From contig NZ_CP030050.1 of the NCBI RefSeq assembly GCF_015291705.1, positions 2,418,001 through 2,482,000 on the forward strand: a stretch of DNA of 64,000 nucleotides, written 5' to 3'. Below the pieces are notes generated by a model that saw only the letters and a list, made by a program, of their open reading frames with translations, did not search any database and had not been told where the DNA came from. A program made the translations under genes and the position numbers. Of the stretch, positions 47,087 through 56,090 are shown piece by piece (position 1 is the first letter of the stretch; each line of letters opens with the position of its first letter). Origin of the DNA: Bradyrhizobium arachidis (GTDB lineage: Bacteria; Pseudomonadota; Alphaproteobacteria; Rhizobiales; Xanthobacteraceae).

Positions 47087-48163
47087 CTAATGAAGCGGCT
47101 GCAGTTCGGTAGGTCTCGGCACGACCCTCTCGCCGGGGCCGCCCACGCTATCCGGGCCGTTGTTAGTGACCATTCTCAGCTGGGCCAGGATCTTGCGCTT
47201 GTCGCGCTGCAGATTGTCGGTCTGTGCTTTGTTGCAACCGGTTTCCGTGACGGCGATCATGTTGGTTCGAGCTGCGGCATCGACGACATAGCCGCCAAAG
47301 GTCGCGTAGGCCCGCGCGAGGGCCATCCCCTCGGGCGATAGATCGAGCTTCGTAAGATCGACCGATGGAGGAATCGCGAAAAGAGCGCCCATGGGGACGT
47401 TGCCGGAATAGGTGTTGCGGCCGCCAAGATCGGTTGCCGTGGCCGGCCACACCTTCTGCTCGGCCATGGTCGCACCTCGCCGCAATTGGTTCGGGCTGAT
47501 GACCATAGCCAATGCGTGCGGGATGACGCCTTGCGCGAGTTCATGGCATCGAATGAGACCGCCCAGGAGCGATCCGCCGAAGGCCCGAATGCCTTCGGAG
47601 GCGCCATCGCGGCTCGCCTTTCCCAGGCCATACAAATCCGTCAGCACAACATAGTGAGCGCGATAGACGTTGGCCGCGGCATCATACGAACCCTTCCAGA
47701 CTTCGTACGCGTAGCGCCCGTCCTGGGTAATGATCGCGGCATACCTGTCGGTCCCTCCCAGGAATTGGATATCATGAGGCGTTTTGAGCTCGAATGACCC
47801 TCCGTTCACCGGCGACGAAAACAACCAGGGACCCGTGCTCGAGCGTCCCTTGTACTCCCATCGCATCACCGGATCGTCGGCCTTCTGTCTATCTATCTTG
47901 AGAAGGTCTACCCCGATCCAGGCGTAGGAGGCGGCGTGACCGCCGACACTCTCATTCCTGATCATGGCGGTCTCGGTCTCCTGGGGATCCTGGAAGGAGG
48001 CTCCCTTTCCGAGCGGCGTATTCCAGAAACTTGCATTCGAGAAAGGCTGGAGTCTTGGATCTCGACCTGATCCGGCTCGTACCTCACTGTCGAGGAACGC
48101 GGCCGAAAAGCCGCAAACAAGCAGGACCGCACTCAAACCAAATCCAGATACTTCGCGTCGCAT
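47087..48163 (-). CDS. Exported WNTP-domain protein, shares domain with the giant repeat protein
   Basis: A 358-residue product with a signal-like N-terminus (GFGLSAVLLVCGFSAAFLDSE) and one domain that begins NASFWNTPLGKGASF. The block matches the C-terminal 281 residues of the protein at 36033-40172: EVWKGSYDAAANVYRAHYVV against EAWKASYDSASQTWHASYLV, GIRAFGGSLLGGLIRCHEL against GVRASGASLLGGLITTDEL, HALAMVISPNQL against HAMAIELDPTQL, and SPEGMALARAYATFGGYVVD against TPEGLAVARAYQQYGGYVVD. I cannot name a characterised family. It follows the glycosyltransferase on the - strand by about 24 bases, so both are probably co-transcribed within the EPS locus. A start at 48178 is possible. Confidence 0.8.
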   Translation of the reverse strand: MRREVSGFGLSAVLLVCGFSAAFLDSEVRAGSGRDPRLQPFSNASFWNTPLGKGASFQDPQETETAMIRNESVGGHAASYAWIGVDLLKIDRQKADDPVMRWEYKGRSSTGPWLFSSPVNGGSFELKTPHDIQFLGGTDRYAAIITQDGRYAYEVWKGSYDAAANVYRAHYVVLTDLYGLGKASRDGASEGIRAFGGSLLGGLIRCHELAQGVIPHALAMVISPNQLRRGATMAEQKVWPATATDLGGRNTYSGNVPMGALFAIPPSVDLTKLDLSPEGMALARAYATFGGYVVDAAARTNMIAVTETGCNKAQTDNLQRDKRKILAQLRMVTNNGPDSVGGPGERVVPRPTELQPLH

Positions 48164-48186
48164 CCCATGCCTCGACATTGTTGGCG

Positions 48187-49077
48187 TTATGCAACGCTCT
48201 TTCGCGCATAACCGCGTGCCGTCACCAAGGCGTTCCGGATTGTTGCGCGTAACATCTTCGCGAGAAGCGCGGGCGTCGCGCCCCACTGAATCATGCGGCT
48301 CCAATCGCCGAAGCTCGGTACGGTGCCGTAGAAGGGAGAGAAGAGCTGCATGAAGAGATACGGTTTAAGGTGGGCGGGGGCCTTGTCGTTCTTCTGCATT
48401 ATTCTTTCGAAGGCATCGTAGCGCTTTTTGGAATTCTTGGAGATGCGGTCGCGACCTTCATCGACGTAACAGACGTAGCTGCAATCAGGAACGAGACGCG
48501 CGGGTCCGTATCTTCTCACCAGGCGCATGAAAAGCTCGAGGTCCTGCAAGGCGGGCATGTTTTCGTCAAACCCGCCAATTTCCGCGAGGTGTTGGGTCGG
48601 GCAGAAAATCTGGTTGCCGATGAAGTTGTGGTGGAAAAGATCTTCGTAACTGACCTCGTCCTTGCGATCGGTGGTGGGAGACGACGATTTGCCGTCGGTC
48701 ATCACGCTTTGTGTGAACAATCCTGAAATGCGATTCGCATCGTCGCCGAGATTGCTCCAGTAGTTCAGGAGATTCTCAATCCTGGTCGGCGTGAATTCGT
48801 CGTCATCGTCCAAGCCGGTGATAAATTGTCCGGCCGCGATCTTTATGGCGCGGTTTCGCGCGGCGGGCGCTCCTCTTGCTTTATCCACGTGGATGACCGT
48901 GAGGCGAGGTTCGCTGGCCCGAAGACCGTCGAGATAGGCGCGCGTGTCGTCTGTCGAGGCATCATTGACCACGATGATGTCAAGATCGCTGTGTGTCTGT
49001 TGTATGACAGATCTCAGCGCGCGCTCGAGAAGCAATCTGCGATTGTGAGTCGGGATATATATGCTGACTTTAACCAT
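48187..49077 (-). CDS. Family 2 glycosyltransferase
   Basis: A 296-residue GT-A enzyme: MVKVSIYIPTHNRRLLLERA at the start, IIVVNDASTDDT for nucleotide binding, GAPAARNRAIKIAAGQFITG, and the metal-binding LDDDDEFTP. No TM segment; it adds a sugar to the lipid-linked chain in the cytoplasm. The ATG at 49075-49077 is chosen because the GT fold starts there. It is divergent from the GT4 gene and upstream of the WNTP-domain gene. Confidence 0.88.
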   Translation of the reverse strand: MVKVSIYIPTHNRRLLLERALRSVIQQTHSDLDIIVVNDASTDDTRAYLDGLRASEPRLTVIHVDKARGAPAARNRAIKIAAGQFITGLDDDDEFTPTRIENLLNYWSNLGDDANRISGLFTQSVMTDGKSSSPTTDRKDEVSYEDLFHHNFIGNQIFCPTQHLAEIGGFDENMPALQDLELFMRLVRRYGPARLVPDCSYVCYVDEGRDRISKNSKKRYDAFERIMQKNDKAPAHLKPYLFMQLFSPFYGTVPSFGDWSRMIQWGATPALLAKMLRATIRNALVTARGYARKSVA

Positions 49078-49214
49078 CTTCAGGCACCGCAACGAGTTGC
49101 TCGCGCGCGCAACCCGCGGCGATAACCAATTTCTAAGGAATCTGCCTTGATCCCGCAATGATTTGGTATTTTATCGCACTGCGAGAAGCCTCGGTCGACG
49201 AAGGGATTTGAAGC

Positions 49215-50447
49215 GTGCCTGAACTGAAGTCGCCGCTCCGAAAGCGCGTGGCCTATCTGACAAGCCAATATCCCAAAGTGAGTCACAGTTTCATCCGGCG
49301 TGAAATTCTCGCGCTTGAGCGGTTGGGCTGGGAGGTTCATCGATTTGCCTTGCGTGGCTGGGATGCGGAACTGCCGGACGTTGACGATCGGACGGAACTG
49401 GAGCGAACTGCCTACGTTTTGAACAAGGGCGTGTTGTCCATTGCATGGGCAGTTGTGGCGACGATGTTTGCTGCGCCCGGCGGATTTTGGCGATCTTTCA
49501 CGATGGCCGTGGCCTTGATGCGGCGAAGCGATCGTCCCTTCTTTCTCCATGCCATATATTTGGCAGAGGCGTGCTGGTTGGCGCGGGAACTCGCAAGACT
49601 CCAACTCTCGCATCTTCATACCCATTTCGGCACCAATCCCACTGACGTCGCATTGCTCGTCAATTGCCTCACGGGAATCTCTTACAGCTTTACCGTGCAT
49701 GGTCCCGAGGAGTTCGATCGGATCATCGGGATCAACCTGCAGACGAAGGTGGAGCGGGCGAAATTCGTTGTTGCAATCAGCTCGTTCGGACGTGGCCAGC
49801 TGATGCGTCTCATTCACCCGAGTGGGTGGAATAAGATCAAAGTGGTTCACTGCGGCGTCGATGAGCGCTTCTTGATCAGCTCTGTGCTGGCCAACGCCGC
49901 GAACAAATTGGTGTGCGTGGGACGGCTCTGCGAGCAGAAGGGGCAGGCGCTGCTGGTGTCAGCAGCTGCACGATTGGCAGGCAGAGGGGCCAACTTCGAG
50001 CTCGTGCTCGTTGGGGACGGGGAGAATCGTCCGATCATTGAGCAGTTGATCAGGGATCACCAGTTGCAGGGCAAGGTTCGTATCACGGGCTGGGCGGACG
50101 GCGAGGCTGTGCGTCGCGAGATACTCGATGCCCGCGCGTTCGTTCTGCCGAGCTTTGCGGAAGGGCTTGCGGTTGTCCTGATGGAGGCCATGGCGCTCGG
50201 TCGACCCGTCTTGACGACGTACATTGCTGGTAATCCCGAACTTGTCGTCCACGAAGAAAATGGCTGGCTGTTTCCTGCCGGCAGTGAGGATGAACTGGCC
50301 GATGCCATGCACCGTTGCCTGAATGCGCCCGTATCGGTTCTTCAGGCCATGGGAGAGCGAGGCGCGCGCGCTGTTGCCGAGCAGCACAACGTGCAGACGG
50401 AAGCTGGGAAGCTGAGCGCGCTGTTCGCCCACGCTTTGGAGGCATGA
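49215..50447 (+). CDS. Family 4 glycosyltransferase
   Basis: A 410-residue retaining GT-B enzyme. The N-terminal lobe begins RVAYLTSQYPKVSHSFIRRE and has HLHTHFGTNPTDVALL; the C-terminal lobe has LVCVGRLCEQKGQALLVSAA, FELVLVGDGENRPIIEQLI and FAEGLAVVLMEAMALGRPVL, with the E-x7-E nucleotide-sugar motif. It starts with GTG. The end overlaps the next glycosyltransferase (…GGAGGCATGATG), so these genes form one operon with wecG and wzc. Confidence 0.9.
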   Translation: MPELKSPLRKRVAYLTSQYPKVSHSFIRREILALERLGWEVHRFALRGWDAELPDVDDRTELERTAYVLNKGVLSIAWAVVATMFAAPGGFWRSFTMAVALMRRSDRPFFLHAIYLAEACWLARELARLQLSHLHTHFGTNPTDVALLVNCLTGISYSFTVHGPEEFDRIIGINLQTKVERAKFVVAISSFGRGQLMRLIHPSGWNKIKVVHCGVDERFLISSVLANAANKLVCVGRLCEQKGQALLVSAAARLAGRGANFELVLVGDGENRPIIEQLIRDHQLQGKVRITGWADGEAVRREILDARAFVLPSFAEGLAVVLMEAMALGRPVLTTYIAGNPELVVHEENGWLFPAGSEDELADAMHRCLNAPVSVLQAMGERGARAVAEQHNVQTEAGKLSALFAHALEA

Positions 50448-51631
50448 TGTCCGTCCTCATCGTCTGCGCGAGCTTTGCGATAGCGGTCGCCGTCGCCGTT
50501 CCGATCCTCGTTTTTGCCGTCCAGATCTTCGTTGCCGCTCGGACTGGGCACGTGCCTCCGCAAGATGTCCGGCGCCCGGGTTTCGCCGTTATCGTTCCCG
50601 CGCACGACGAAGAACAAGGAATTGCGCCGACCTTGCAGTCGATCCGTCGAGAGCTGACAGGCTCGGACCGCCTGGTGGTTGTCGCAGATAACTGCTCGGA
50701 TCGAACCGCCGATGTCGCGGCCGCGGCGGGTGCTGAGGTCACTTCTCGCAACGATCCGATGCATCGTGGCAAGGGATTTGCTCTGGATCACGGTCTGCAG
50801 TTTCTGACCCGAACCGGAGCTCCCGAGGTGGTGATCATTGTTGACGCGGATTGTCAGGTCGCGGAGGGAGCGCTTGCGCGCATCGCAGCTCTTGCAGCGT
50901 CGACAGGACGGCCAGTGCAGGCGGCCTATCTGATGGCGCCCACCCGGAGCGGAGATCTCTCCCCAATTCGGAATCTTGCCTGGTTTACGAAGAATTATGT
51001 GAGGCCACTCGGCTGGTTGCAGCTCGGCTTGCCGACACAGCTGACAGGGTCCGGCATGTCGTTCCCGACGCATCTGCTTGGATCGGTCAGCCTGGCGACC
51101 GACGAACTGGTCGAAGATCTAACATTGGGACTCAAGCTGGCGCTGCGGGGGCGCGCGCCCTTGTTCTGTCCGGAAGCCGTTGTGACGAGCCAATTTCCGG
51201 AAGATGTACGGGCGGAAAAATCGCAGCGCACGCGCTGGGAACACGGATATCTTCATTCGATTGTAACGCATGCGCCTCGGCTGTTCGGCGAAGCGATCAA
51301 GCGTCGCGATTTGAACCTTCTTGGTCTCGTCCTGGACCTGATCGTGCCACCGCTGTCGCTTTTGATAGTCCTGACCTTGGCATCGTTGTTCCAGGGAGCC
51401 CTGGTATTCTTCTGGACCGATACTGCTGCACCTTTCGCCGTCAGCTTTGTCTCGACAGTCGTCTTCGTGCTCGCCGTCATGGTCTTGTGGTCTCGCTTTG
51501 GGCGGGATTTCTGCTCACTCGAGGATTTGCTGAAAGTGCCAATCTACGTCCTGGCGAAGATACCGCTTTACCTGAAGTTCATTTTGAATCGTCAGCGCGT
51601 CTGGGTAAGAACTGATCGTGACTCAAGATAG
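50447..51631 (+). CDS. Membrane-bound family 2 glycosyltransferase
   Basis: A 394-residue protein with an N-terminal TM helix (SFAIAVAVAVPILVFAVQIF), a GT-A domain (FAVIVPAHDEEQGIAPTL, LVVVADNCSDRTADVA, IIVDADCQV, DELVEDLTLGLKLAL, QRTRWEHGYL) and three C-terminal helices. The pattern is that of processive or polyprenol-type GT2 enzymes. GGAGG lies four bases before the ATG at 50447, which shares bases with the GT4 stop. The next gene begins with a GTG at 51618, overlapping by 14 bases. Confidence 0.9.
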   Translation: MSVLIVCASFAIAVAVAVPILVFAVQIFVAARTGHVPPQDVRRPGFAVIVPAHDEEQGIAPTLQSIRRELTGSDRLVVVADNCSDRTADVAAAAGAEVTSRNDPMHRGKGFALDHGLQFLTRTGAPEVVIIVDADCQVAEGALARIAALAASTGRPVQAAYLMAPTRSGDLSPIRNLAWFTKNYVRPLGWLQLGLPTQLTGSGMSFPTHLLGSVSLATDELVEDLTLGLKLALRGRAPLFCPEAVVTSQFPEDVRAEKSQRTRWEHGYLHSIVTHAPRLFGEAIKRRDLNLLGLVLDLIVPPLSLLIVLTLASLFQGALVFFWTDTAAPFAVSFVSTVVFVLAVMVLWSRFGRDFCSLEDLLKVPIYVLAKIPLYLKFILNRQRVWVRTDRDSR

Positions 51632-52781
51632 TCTCAAAATTGCAGATGTGTCGGAACGCGACCTCAATCCGGTGCGCGTTGACTTCGGCCGTCGGGTCTA
51701 TTGCCTGTTCGGCATTCCGGTCGATGCGCTTTCCTTCCAGGAGACGGTTGCCGAGTTGAAGCAGGCTGTGGCGAGGAGGGATCGCTGTGTTTGGTCGACG
51801 CCAAACCTGAACTTCCTCACGTCGTGTCTGAAGAGCTCGGAGTTTCGCGATATTCTCGGCAGGAGTCAGCTCTCGACCGTCGACGGAATGCCGCTGGTGA
51901 TCCTATCTCGGATGCTCGGAATTCCCGTTCCGGAAAGAGTTCCGGGATCGACGGTTTTTGACAGAATGATGTCGGGCGCGGCGGGACCTATGAGAGTGTT
52001 CTTCTTCGGGGGACCTGAAGGGGCCGCAGCACGTGCCTGTGAGCGGTTGCCGCAATTGTCGCCCTCCTTGCAGAGCGCGGGCAGTTTCTCGCCGGGCTAT
52101 GGCTCGATTGAAAGCATGAGCCGAGCGGACATTCTCGAGGATATCAATCGATCCGGTGCCGATCTGCTCATTCTGGCGCTCAATGCCAAGCGTGGTCATA
52201 GCTGGATCAGCCTGAATTCGCCCCATCTCAACGTGCCCGTCATCGCCCATCTCGGATCCGTCATTAACTTTGTTGCGGGAACGATACGACGCTCGCCGGA
52301 GTTTCTGCAGAAGACGGGCCTGGAATGGCTATGGCGGATTTGGGAGGAGCCTTATCTGGCGTCCCGGTACGCCAGGGATTTCGTCGATCTGGCGAAGCTT
52401 TTGGCAACAAAGGCGTTTCCGCTCTTGCTGCTCGGTCCCCTGCTCAAGCTTGCCAGCTCGGGTGGAGCGGCGCTGGATGTGAACGTCACGGCCCGAGATG
52501 GTCGCGCCGTGATCGAGCTGAAAGGAAGCAAGAGCGACCTCGATCTCGAAGGTCTGCGCAAAGCGCTCGATCAATATCAGGACTTTCGAGGTGAACTGGT
52601 CGTATGTCTGAGAGAGGTCAGCTATGTCGATCCTGCTTTGCTCGGCCTGTTGATCGTCGCGAGGGGAGGGCGTCTCGAAAAGAGGCTTCCGGTCCGGATT
52701 CGTTCGCCGCGGCGGCTTGGGGCCCGATTGCTCGTCCATCTCCACTGCGCTGACTATTTGATGGGCCCGCCTGACGATTGA
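51618..52781 (+). CDS. WecG/TagA glycosyltransferase fused to a C-terminal STAS domain
   Basis: A 387-residue protein. Residues about 28-255 are a WecG/TagA/CpsF (GT26) domain: VYCLFGIPVDALSF, VWSTPNLNFLTSC, STVDGMPLVILSRML (Asp89 is at the catalytic position of the family) and RRSPEFLQKTGLEWLWRIWE. It would transfer N-acetylmannosamine or a related sugar to a lipid-linked acceptor. Residues about 286-382 read as a STAS-like domain: LDVNVTARDGRAVIELKG, ELVVCLREVSYVDPALLGLL, RLPVRIRSPRRLGARLL. Fusion of these two is not usual. The GTG start overlaps the upstream gene by 14 bases. Confidence 0.85.
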   Translation: MTQDSLKIADVSERDLNPVRVDFGRRVYCLFGIPVDALSFQETVAELKQAVARRDRCVWSTPNLNFLTSCLKSSEFRDILGRSQLSTVDGMPLVILSRMLGIPVPERVPGSTVFDRMMSGAAGPMRVFFFGGPEGAAARACERLPQLSPSLQSAGSFSPGYGSIESMSRADILEDINRSGADLLILALNAKRGHSWISLNSPHLNVPVIAHLGSVINFVAGTIRRSPEFLQKTGLEWLWRIWEEPYLASRYARDFVDLAKLLATKAFPLLLLGPLLKLASSGGAALDVNVTARDGRAVIELKGSKSDLDLEGLRKALDQYQDFRGELVVCLREVSYVDPALLGLLIVARGGRLEKRLPVRIRSPRRLGARLLVHLHCADYLMGPPDD

Positions 52782-52936
52782 CCTTCGCCAAGAGACTGAT
52801 TATATTCGAGAAATAGCTGCCCCGATGCGGTTCATGAAGTGCTTGCCTTTGCCAAACGCCTCATATTCGTCGTGATGCTTATGCTATTTTAGTGCAGCGC
52901 AGCATCGCTTTCCTCAAACAACAAAGTACTCCGCGC

Positions 52937-55318
52937 ATGCTTCATAGCCGATTGCCTTCAGTCAACGTCGAGGCTCCGGAGCCGGAGCTGTTGTCGATCA
53001 GCGACGCCATTCTGGCGTTGAAGGGGCTGATCTCGCGGCAGCTTCCCTTGATGATCTTCGTTTTCCTGGCGTGCGTGTCGCTTGGGCTGCTCTACGTGAT
53101 CACCGCGCAGCGAATGTATACGAGCACTGCCAGTCTGATCATCGACAGCCGCAAGATCAACCTGATGCAGCAGCAACAGTCTGCTGGCAGTGATGCGCCG
53201 ATTGAATCGGCGATGATCGACAGCCAAGTCGAGATCATCAAGTCGGATACGATCGCCCTCTCGGTCATCAAAGACCTGCGTTTGGTCGACGAGCCGGAGT
53301 TTACCGGCGACAGCGGCGGGCTCGTCGGCAATGTCCTAGGCGCCGTCTTTTCTCTGTTTTCGAGTCCCACGCCGCCGTCCGAGTATCAGCAGTTGCGTAA
53401 GGCGCTTAGTCGCTTTCAGAAGAACCTCGCCGTTAAACGCGTGGGATTGAGCTACGTCATCGAGATATCCTACCGCTCGACATCCGCGGACCGCGCCGCG
53501 CAGATATCGAACGCGGTGGCCGAGGCTTATATCGTCGACTCTCTCGAGGCCAAGTACAACGCGTCCCGCCGTGCCGCGGTGTGGCTCCAGGATCGCATGA
53601 AGGAGCTGCGGGCGCAGGCCTCGGCTGCCGAGCGCGCGGTTGCTGACTACAAGGCCAAGAACAACATCGTCGATGCGGGCGGTCGACTGCTTAGCGAGCA
53701 ACAACTGGCTGAAATCAACAGTGCGCTGACCGTCGCGCGGGCGCAGCGTGCGGAAGCACAAGCCCGTCTCGAGCGCATCACGGCGATTCTGAAGTCTGAC
53801 GACGAAGATCGCAACGTCATTCTCAATGACCTCGCGACGGTCGCCGACACGATGCAGAATCCCGTCATCGTCAAGCTGCGACAGACTTATCTCGACTATG
53901 CGGCGAAGGAATCGGACTGGTCCAATCGCTACGGTGCGAACCATCTTGCAGTGATCAATCTGCGCAATCAGATGCGCGAGATCCGGCGGTCGATCAAGGA
54001 CGAGCTGAGGCGAACGGCCGAAAGCTTCAAGAGTGATCTGGAAATCGCGAAGTCGCGCGAGGAGGCCAGCCAGAAGAGCCTCAACGACGCGATCAGCCAA
54101 TCCAACGACACCAGCCAGGCCCAAATTGTGCTGCGCGATCTGGAAAGCAACGCGCAGAGCGCGCGTGCTCTCTCCGACAACTTCTTGCAGATGTACATGG
54201 TGTCGGTGCAGCAGCAGTCCTTTCCGATTACCGAAGCTCGCGTGATCACGCCGGCTGCAATTTCGCTGAGTCCGTCGTCCCCGAAGACCTTGCTCGTGCT
54301 CCTCGGTAGCTTGCTCGTCGGCGGCTTGTTTGCTGGAGCAGGTGCGTTCATCAGGGATATGATGGATCGCGTGTTCCGCACGGCGCCGCAAGTTGAAGCG
54401 ATGCTGGGTATGAGCTGTCTTGCGGTCGTGCCGCGCGTTCAGCCGGATGAGTTGCCCCAGACGGGCTGGAGCAAAGCGAGAACGGTGGCCAAACTGGCCT
54501 CTGGTTGGCGCCATCTGAGAGGCAGGAGCGAACCCGAGCAACAGGTCGTCCCTTCGGAGTATCCGGCCGGTGCTCAGCTTCTGGGCCGGCAGATGAACGT
54601 CACTGACACCATGTCCGGTGTTGTGACCCGCGCGCCGTTCTCTCGTTTCGCGGAATCTATGCGAGCGATCAAGATGGCCATCGATCTGAGCAGGGACGAG
54701 GCGTCCTGCAAGATCATCGGCATCACATCGTCATTGCCCAACGAAGGTAAATCGACGATTGCCGGCGCCATCGCGCAGGCGAGCTCCATGAGCGGTACGC
54801 GCACGCTTCTGGTGGACTGCGATATCCGCAACCCATCATTGACCCGGCGTTTCTCGCCGGATGCGCAGGCCGGACTAATCGAGCTTGTTCTCGGTCAAGC
54901 GGAACTCAAGGATCTGATCTGGACTGACAGTCAGTCCGCGCTCCACTTCCTGCCTTGCGTCATCGCGTCACGATCGTCGAACTCGGCCGATTTGCTGGCC
55001 TCGGCTCCGATGGAGAGATTGTTCAAGGCGCTACGAAACCACTACGATCTCATCATCGTCGACTTGTCTCCGCTCGCGCCTGTTATCGACGTGCGCGGCA
55101 CGTCGCGCATCGTGGACCATTATACCCTGGTGGTGGAATGGGCCGAGACCAAGATCGATGTCGTCAAGCGATGCCTGGAGGAAGCGCCAGGCGTGCAGAA
55201 AAAGCTGATGGGAATAGTGTTGAACAAGGTGGATATCGCAGCCCTGGGCCGCTATGACGCCTACCGCGGCGATTACTATCGAAACCGCTATTACCACCGA
55301 TACGGCTATGTCGATTAG
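52937..55318 (+). CDS. Wzc-type polysaccharide co-polymerase with tyrosine-kinase domain
   Basis: A product of 793 residues that controls chain length and export. N-terminal Wzz domain (residues about 20-110: MIFVFLACVSLGLLYVITAQ is TM1; IDSRKINLMQQQQ and IIKSDTIALSVIKDL follow), a long coiled coil, GNVR-type region and TM2 (LLVLLGSLLVGGLFAGAGAF), then a BY-kinase with Walker A (SLPNEGKST), Walker A' (TLLVDCDIRNP) and Walker B (LIIVDLSP). The tail is Tyr-rich: eight tyrosines in YDAYRGDYYRNRYYHRYGYV, the autophosphorylation cluster. Starts at 52892 (GTG) or 52937 (ATG) are possible. Confidence 0.92.
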   Translation: MLHSRLPSVNVEAPEPELLSISDAILALKGLISRQLPLMIFVFLACVSLGLLYVITAQRMYTSTASLIIDSRKINLMQQQQSAGSDAPIESAMIDSQVEIIKSDTIALSVIKDLRLVDEPEFTGDSGGLVGNVLGAVFSLFSSPTPPSEYQQLRKALSRFQKNLAVKRVGLSYVIEISYRSTSADRAAQISNAVAEAYIVDSLEAKYNASRRAAVWLQDRMKELRAQASAAERAVADYKAKNNIVDAGGRLLSEQQLAEINSALTVARAQRAEAQARLERITAILKSDDEDRNVILNDLATVADTMQNPVIVKLRQTYLDYAAKESDWSNRYGANHLAVINLRNQMREIRRSIKDELRRTAESFKSDLEIAKSREEASQKSLNDAISQSNDTSQAQIVLRDLESNAQSARALSDNFLQMYMVSVQQQSFPITEARVITPAAISLSPSSPKTLLVLLGSLLVGGLFAGAGAFIRDMMDRVFRTAPQVEAMLGMSCLAVVPRVQPDELPQTGWSKARTVAKLASGWRHLRGRSEPEQQVVPSEYPAGAQLLGRQMNVTDTMSGVVTRAPFSRFAESMRAIKMAIDLSRDEASCKIIGITSSLPNEGKSTIAGAIAQASSMSGTRTLLVDCDIRNPSLTRRFSPDAQAGLIELVLGQAELKDLIWTDSQSALHFLPCVIASRSSNSADLLASAPMERLFKALRNHYDLIIVDLSPLAPVIDVRGTSRIVDHYTLVVEWAETKIDVVKRCLEEAPGVQKKLMGIVLNKVDIAALGRYDAYRGDYYRNRYYHRYGYVD

Positions 55319-55326
55319 AAGGATCG

Positions 55327-56076
55327 TTGCGCCTGCTGCTCACCGTTAGGCTGCTTGCGACCTGTGCTTGTTTCCTGGCGGGGGGGTGGGGTGTGTTCTT
55401 CCTCATCCACCCTGATCGCGAGACGCGGCTGAATGGATTCGCTACGCGAATTCTGGCTTCGGATCGCTTCGATCGGCTTGAAGCATTGCTGCCCGAACTG
55501 AAAACCGCCGAACTGCGGGTCCCCTGCAACCCAATTGAGCTCCGCAGCGACGTGATCATCCGTACCCGTCTATACGAGGAGGCGGTGGCCGCGGCTGACC
55601 CGAAGCGGGCAGATCAACAGCTCATGGGAGCGCGCGAAGCACTCGACGAGACGATTGCATGTGCTCCGACCGAGGGCTTCCTCTGGTTCATTCGGTATTG
55701 GATACGGATCAACCAGGGAGCTCCGGCCGGACCGGAGCTTGCCAGCCTTGCGATGTCGTACCGGCTGGCCCCGGTTGAGGGATGGATAGCCGTCCGTCGA
55801 AACGTCTATTCCCTTGCGGTTTATGAGCTGTTGGCAGAAGATCAAAAGCGTGCCGTCCGCGCCGAATTTGCCACATTGGTTAACTCGGGTCTGCTCGCCA
55901 CCGCCGTGCGTAACGTTTTGGGGGCGGGCTGGCCTATCCGCGATAAATTGCTGTCGGAGCTGGAGTGGACGGATCCGACCATGCGATATCAATTTGCGCG
56001 CATGGCTCGCGCTGAAGGCGCGGATCTTGCGGTGCCCGGAGTGAAGTTGCGTGATCCATTGGGACGGCAGCAATAG
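55327..56076 (+). CDS. Exported helical-repeat accessory protein of the EPS operon
   Basis: A 249-residue product with a hydrophobic N-terminus (LLLTVRLLATCACFLAGGWG) and a helical body: ARALDETIACAPTEG-type helix pairs (read here as ALDETIACAPTEGFLWFIRYW), SLAMSYRLAPVEGWIAVRRN, and ELLAEDQKRAVRAEFATLVN. It resembles the protein at 34309-34953. AAGGA lies three bases before the TTG at 55327, which follows the wzc-type stop by 8 bases. It is probably a periplasmic helper for polymerisation or export; that is an inference from position. Confidence 0.75.
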   Translation: MRLLLTVRLLATCACFLAGGWGVFFLIHPDRETRLNGFATRILASDRFDRLEALLPELKTAELRVPCNPIELRSDVIIRTRLYEEAVAAADPKRADQQLMGAREALDETIACAPTEGFLWFIRYWIRINQGAPAGPELASLAMSYRLAPVEGWIAVRRNVYSLAVYELLAEDQKRAVRAEFATLVNSGLLATAVRNVLGAGWPIRDKLLSELEWTDPTMRYQFARMARAEGADLAVPGVKLRDPLGRQQ

Positions 56077-56090
56077 TTTGGAACAGATGG

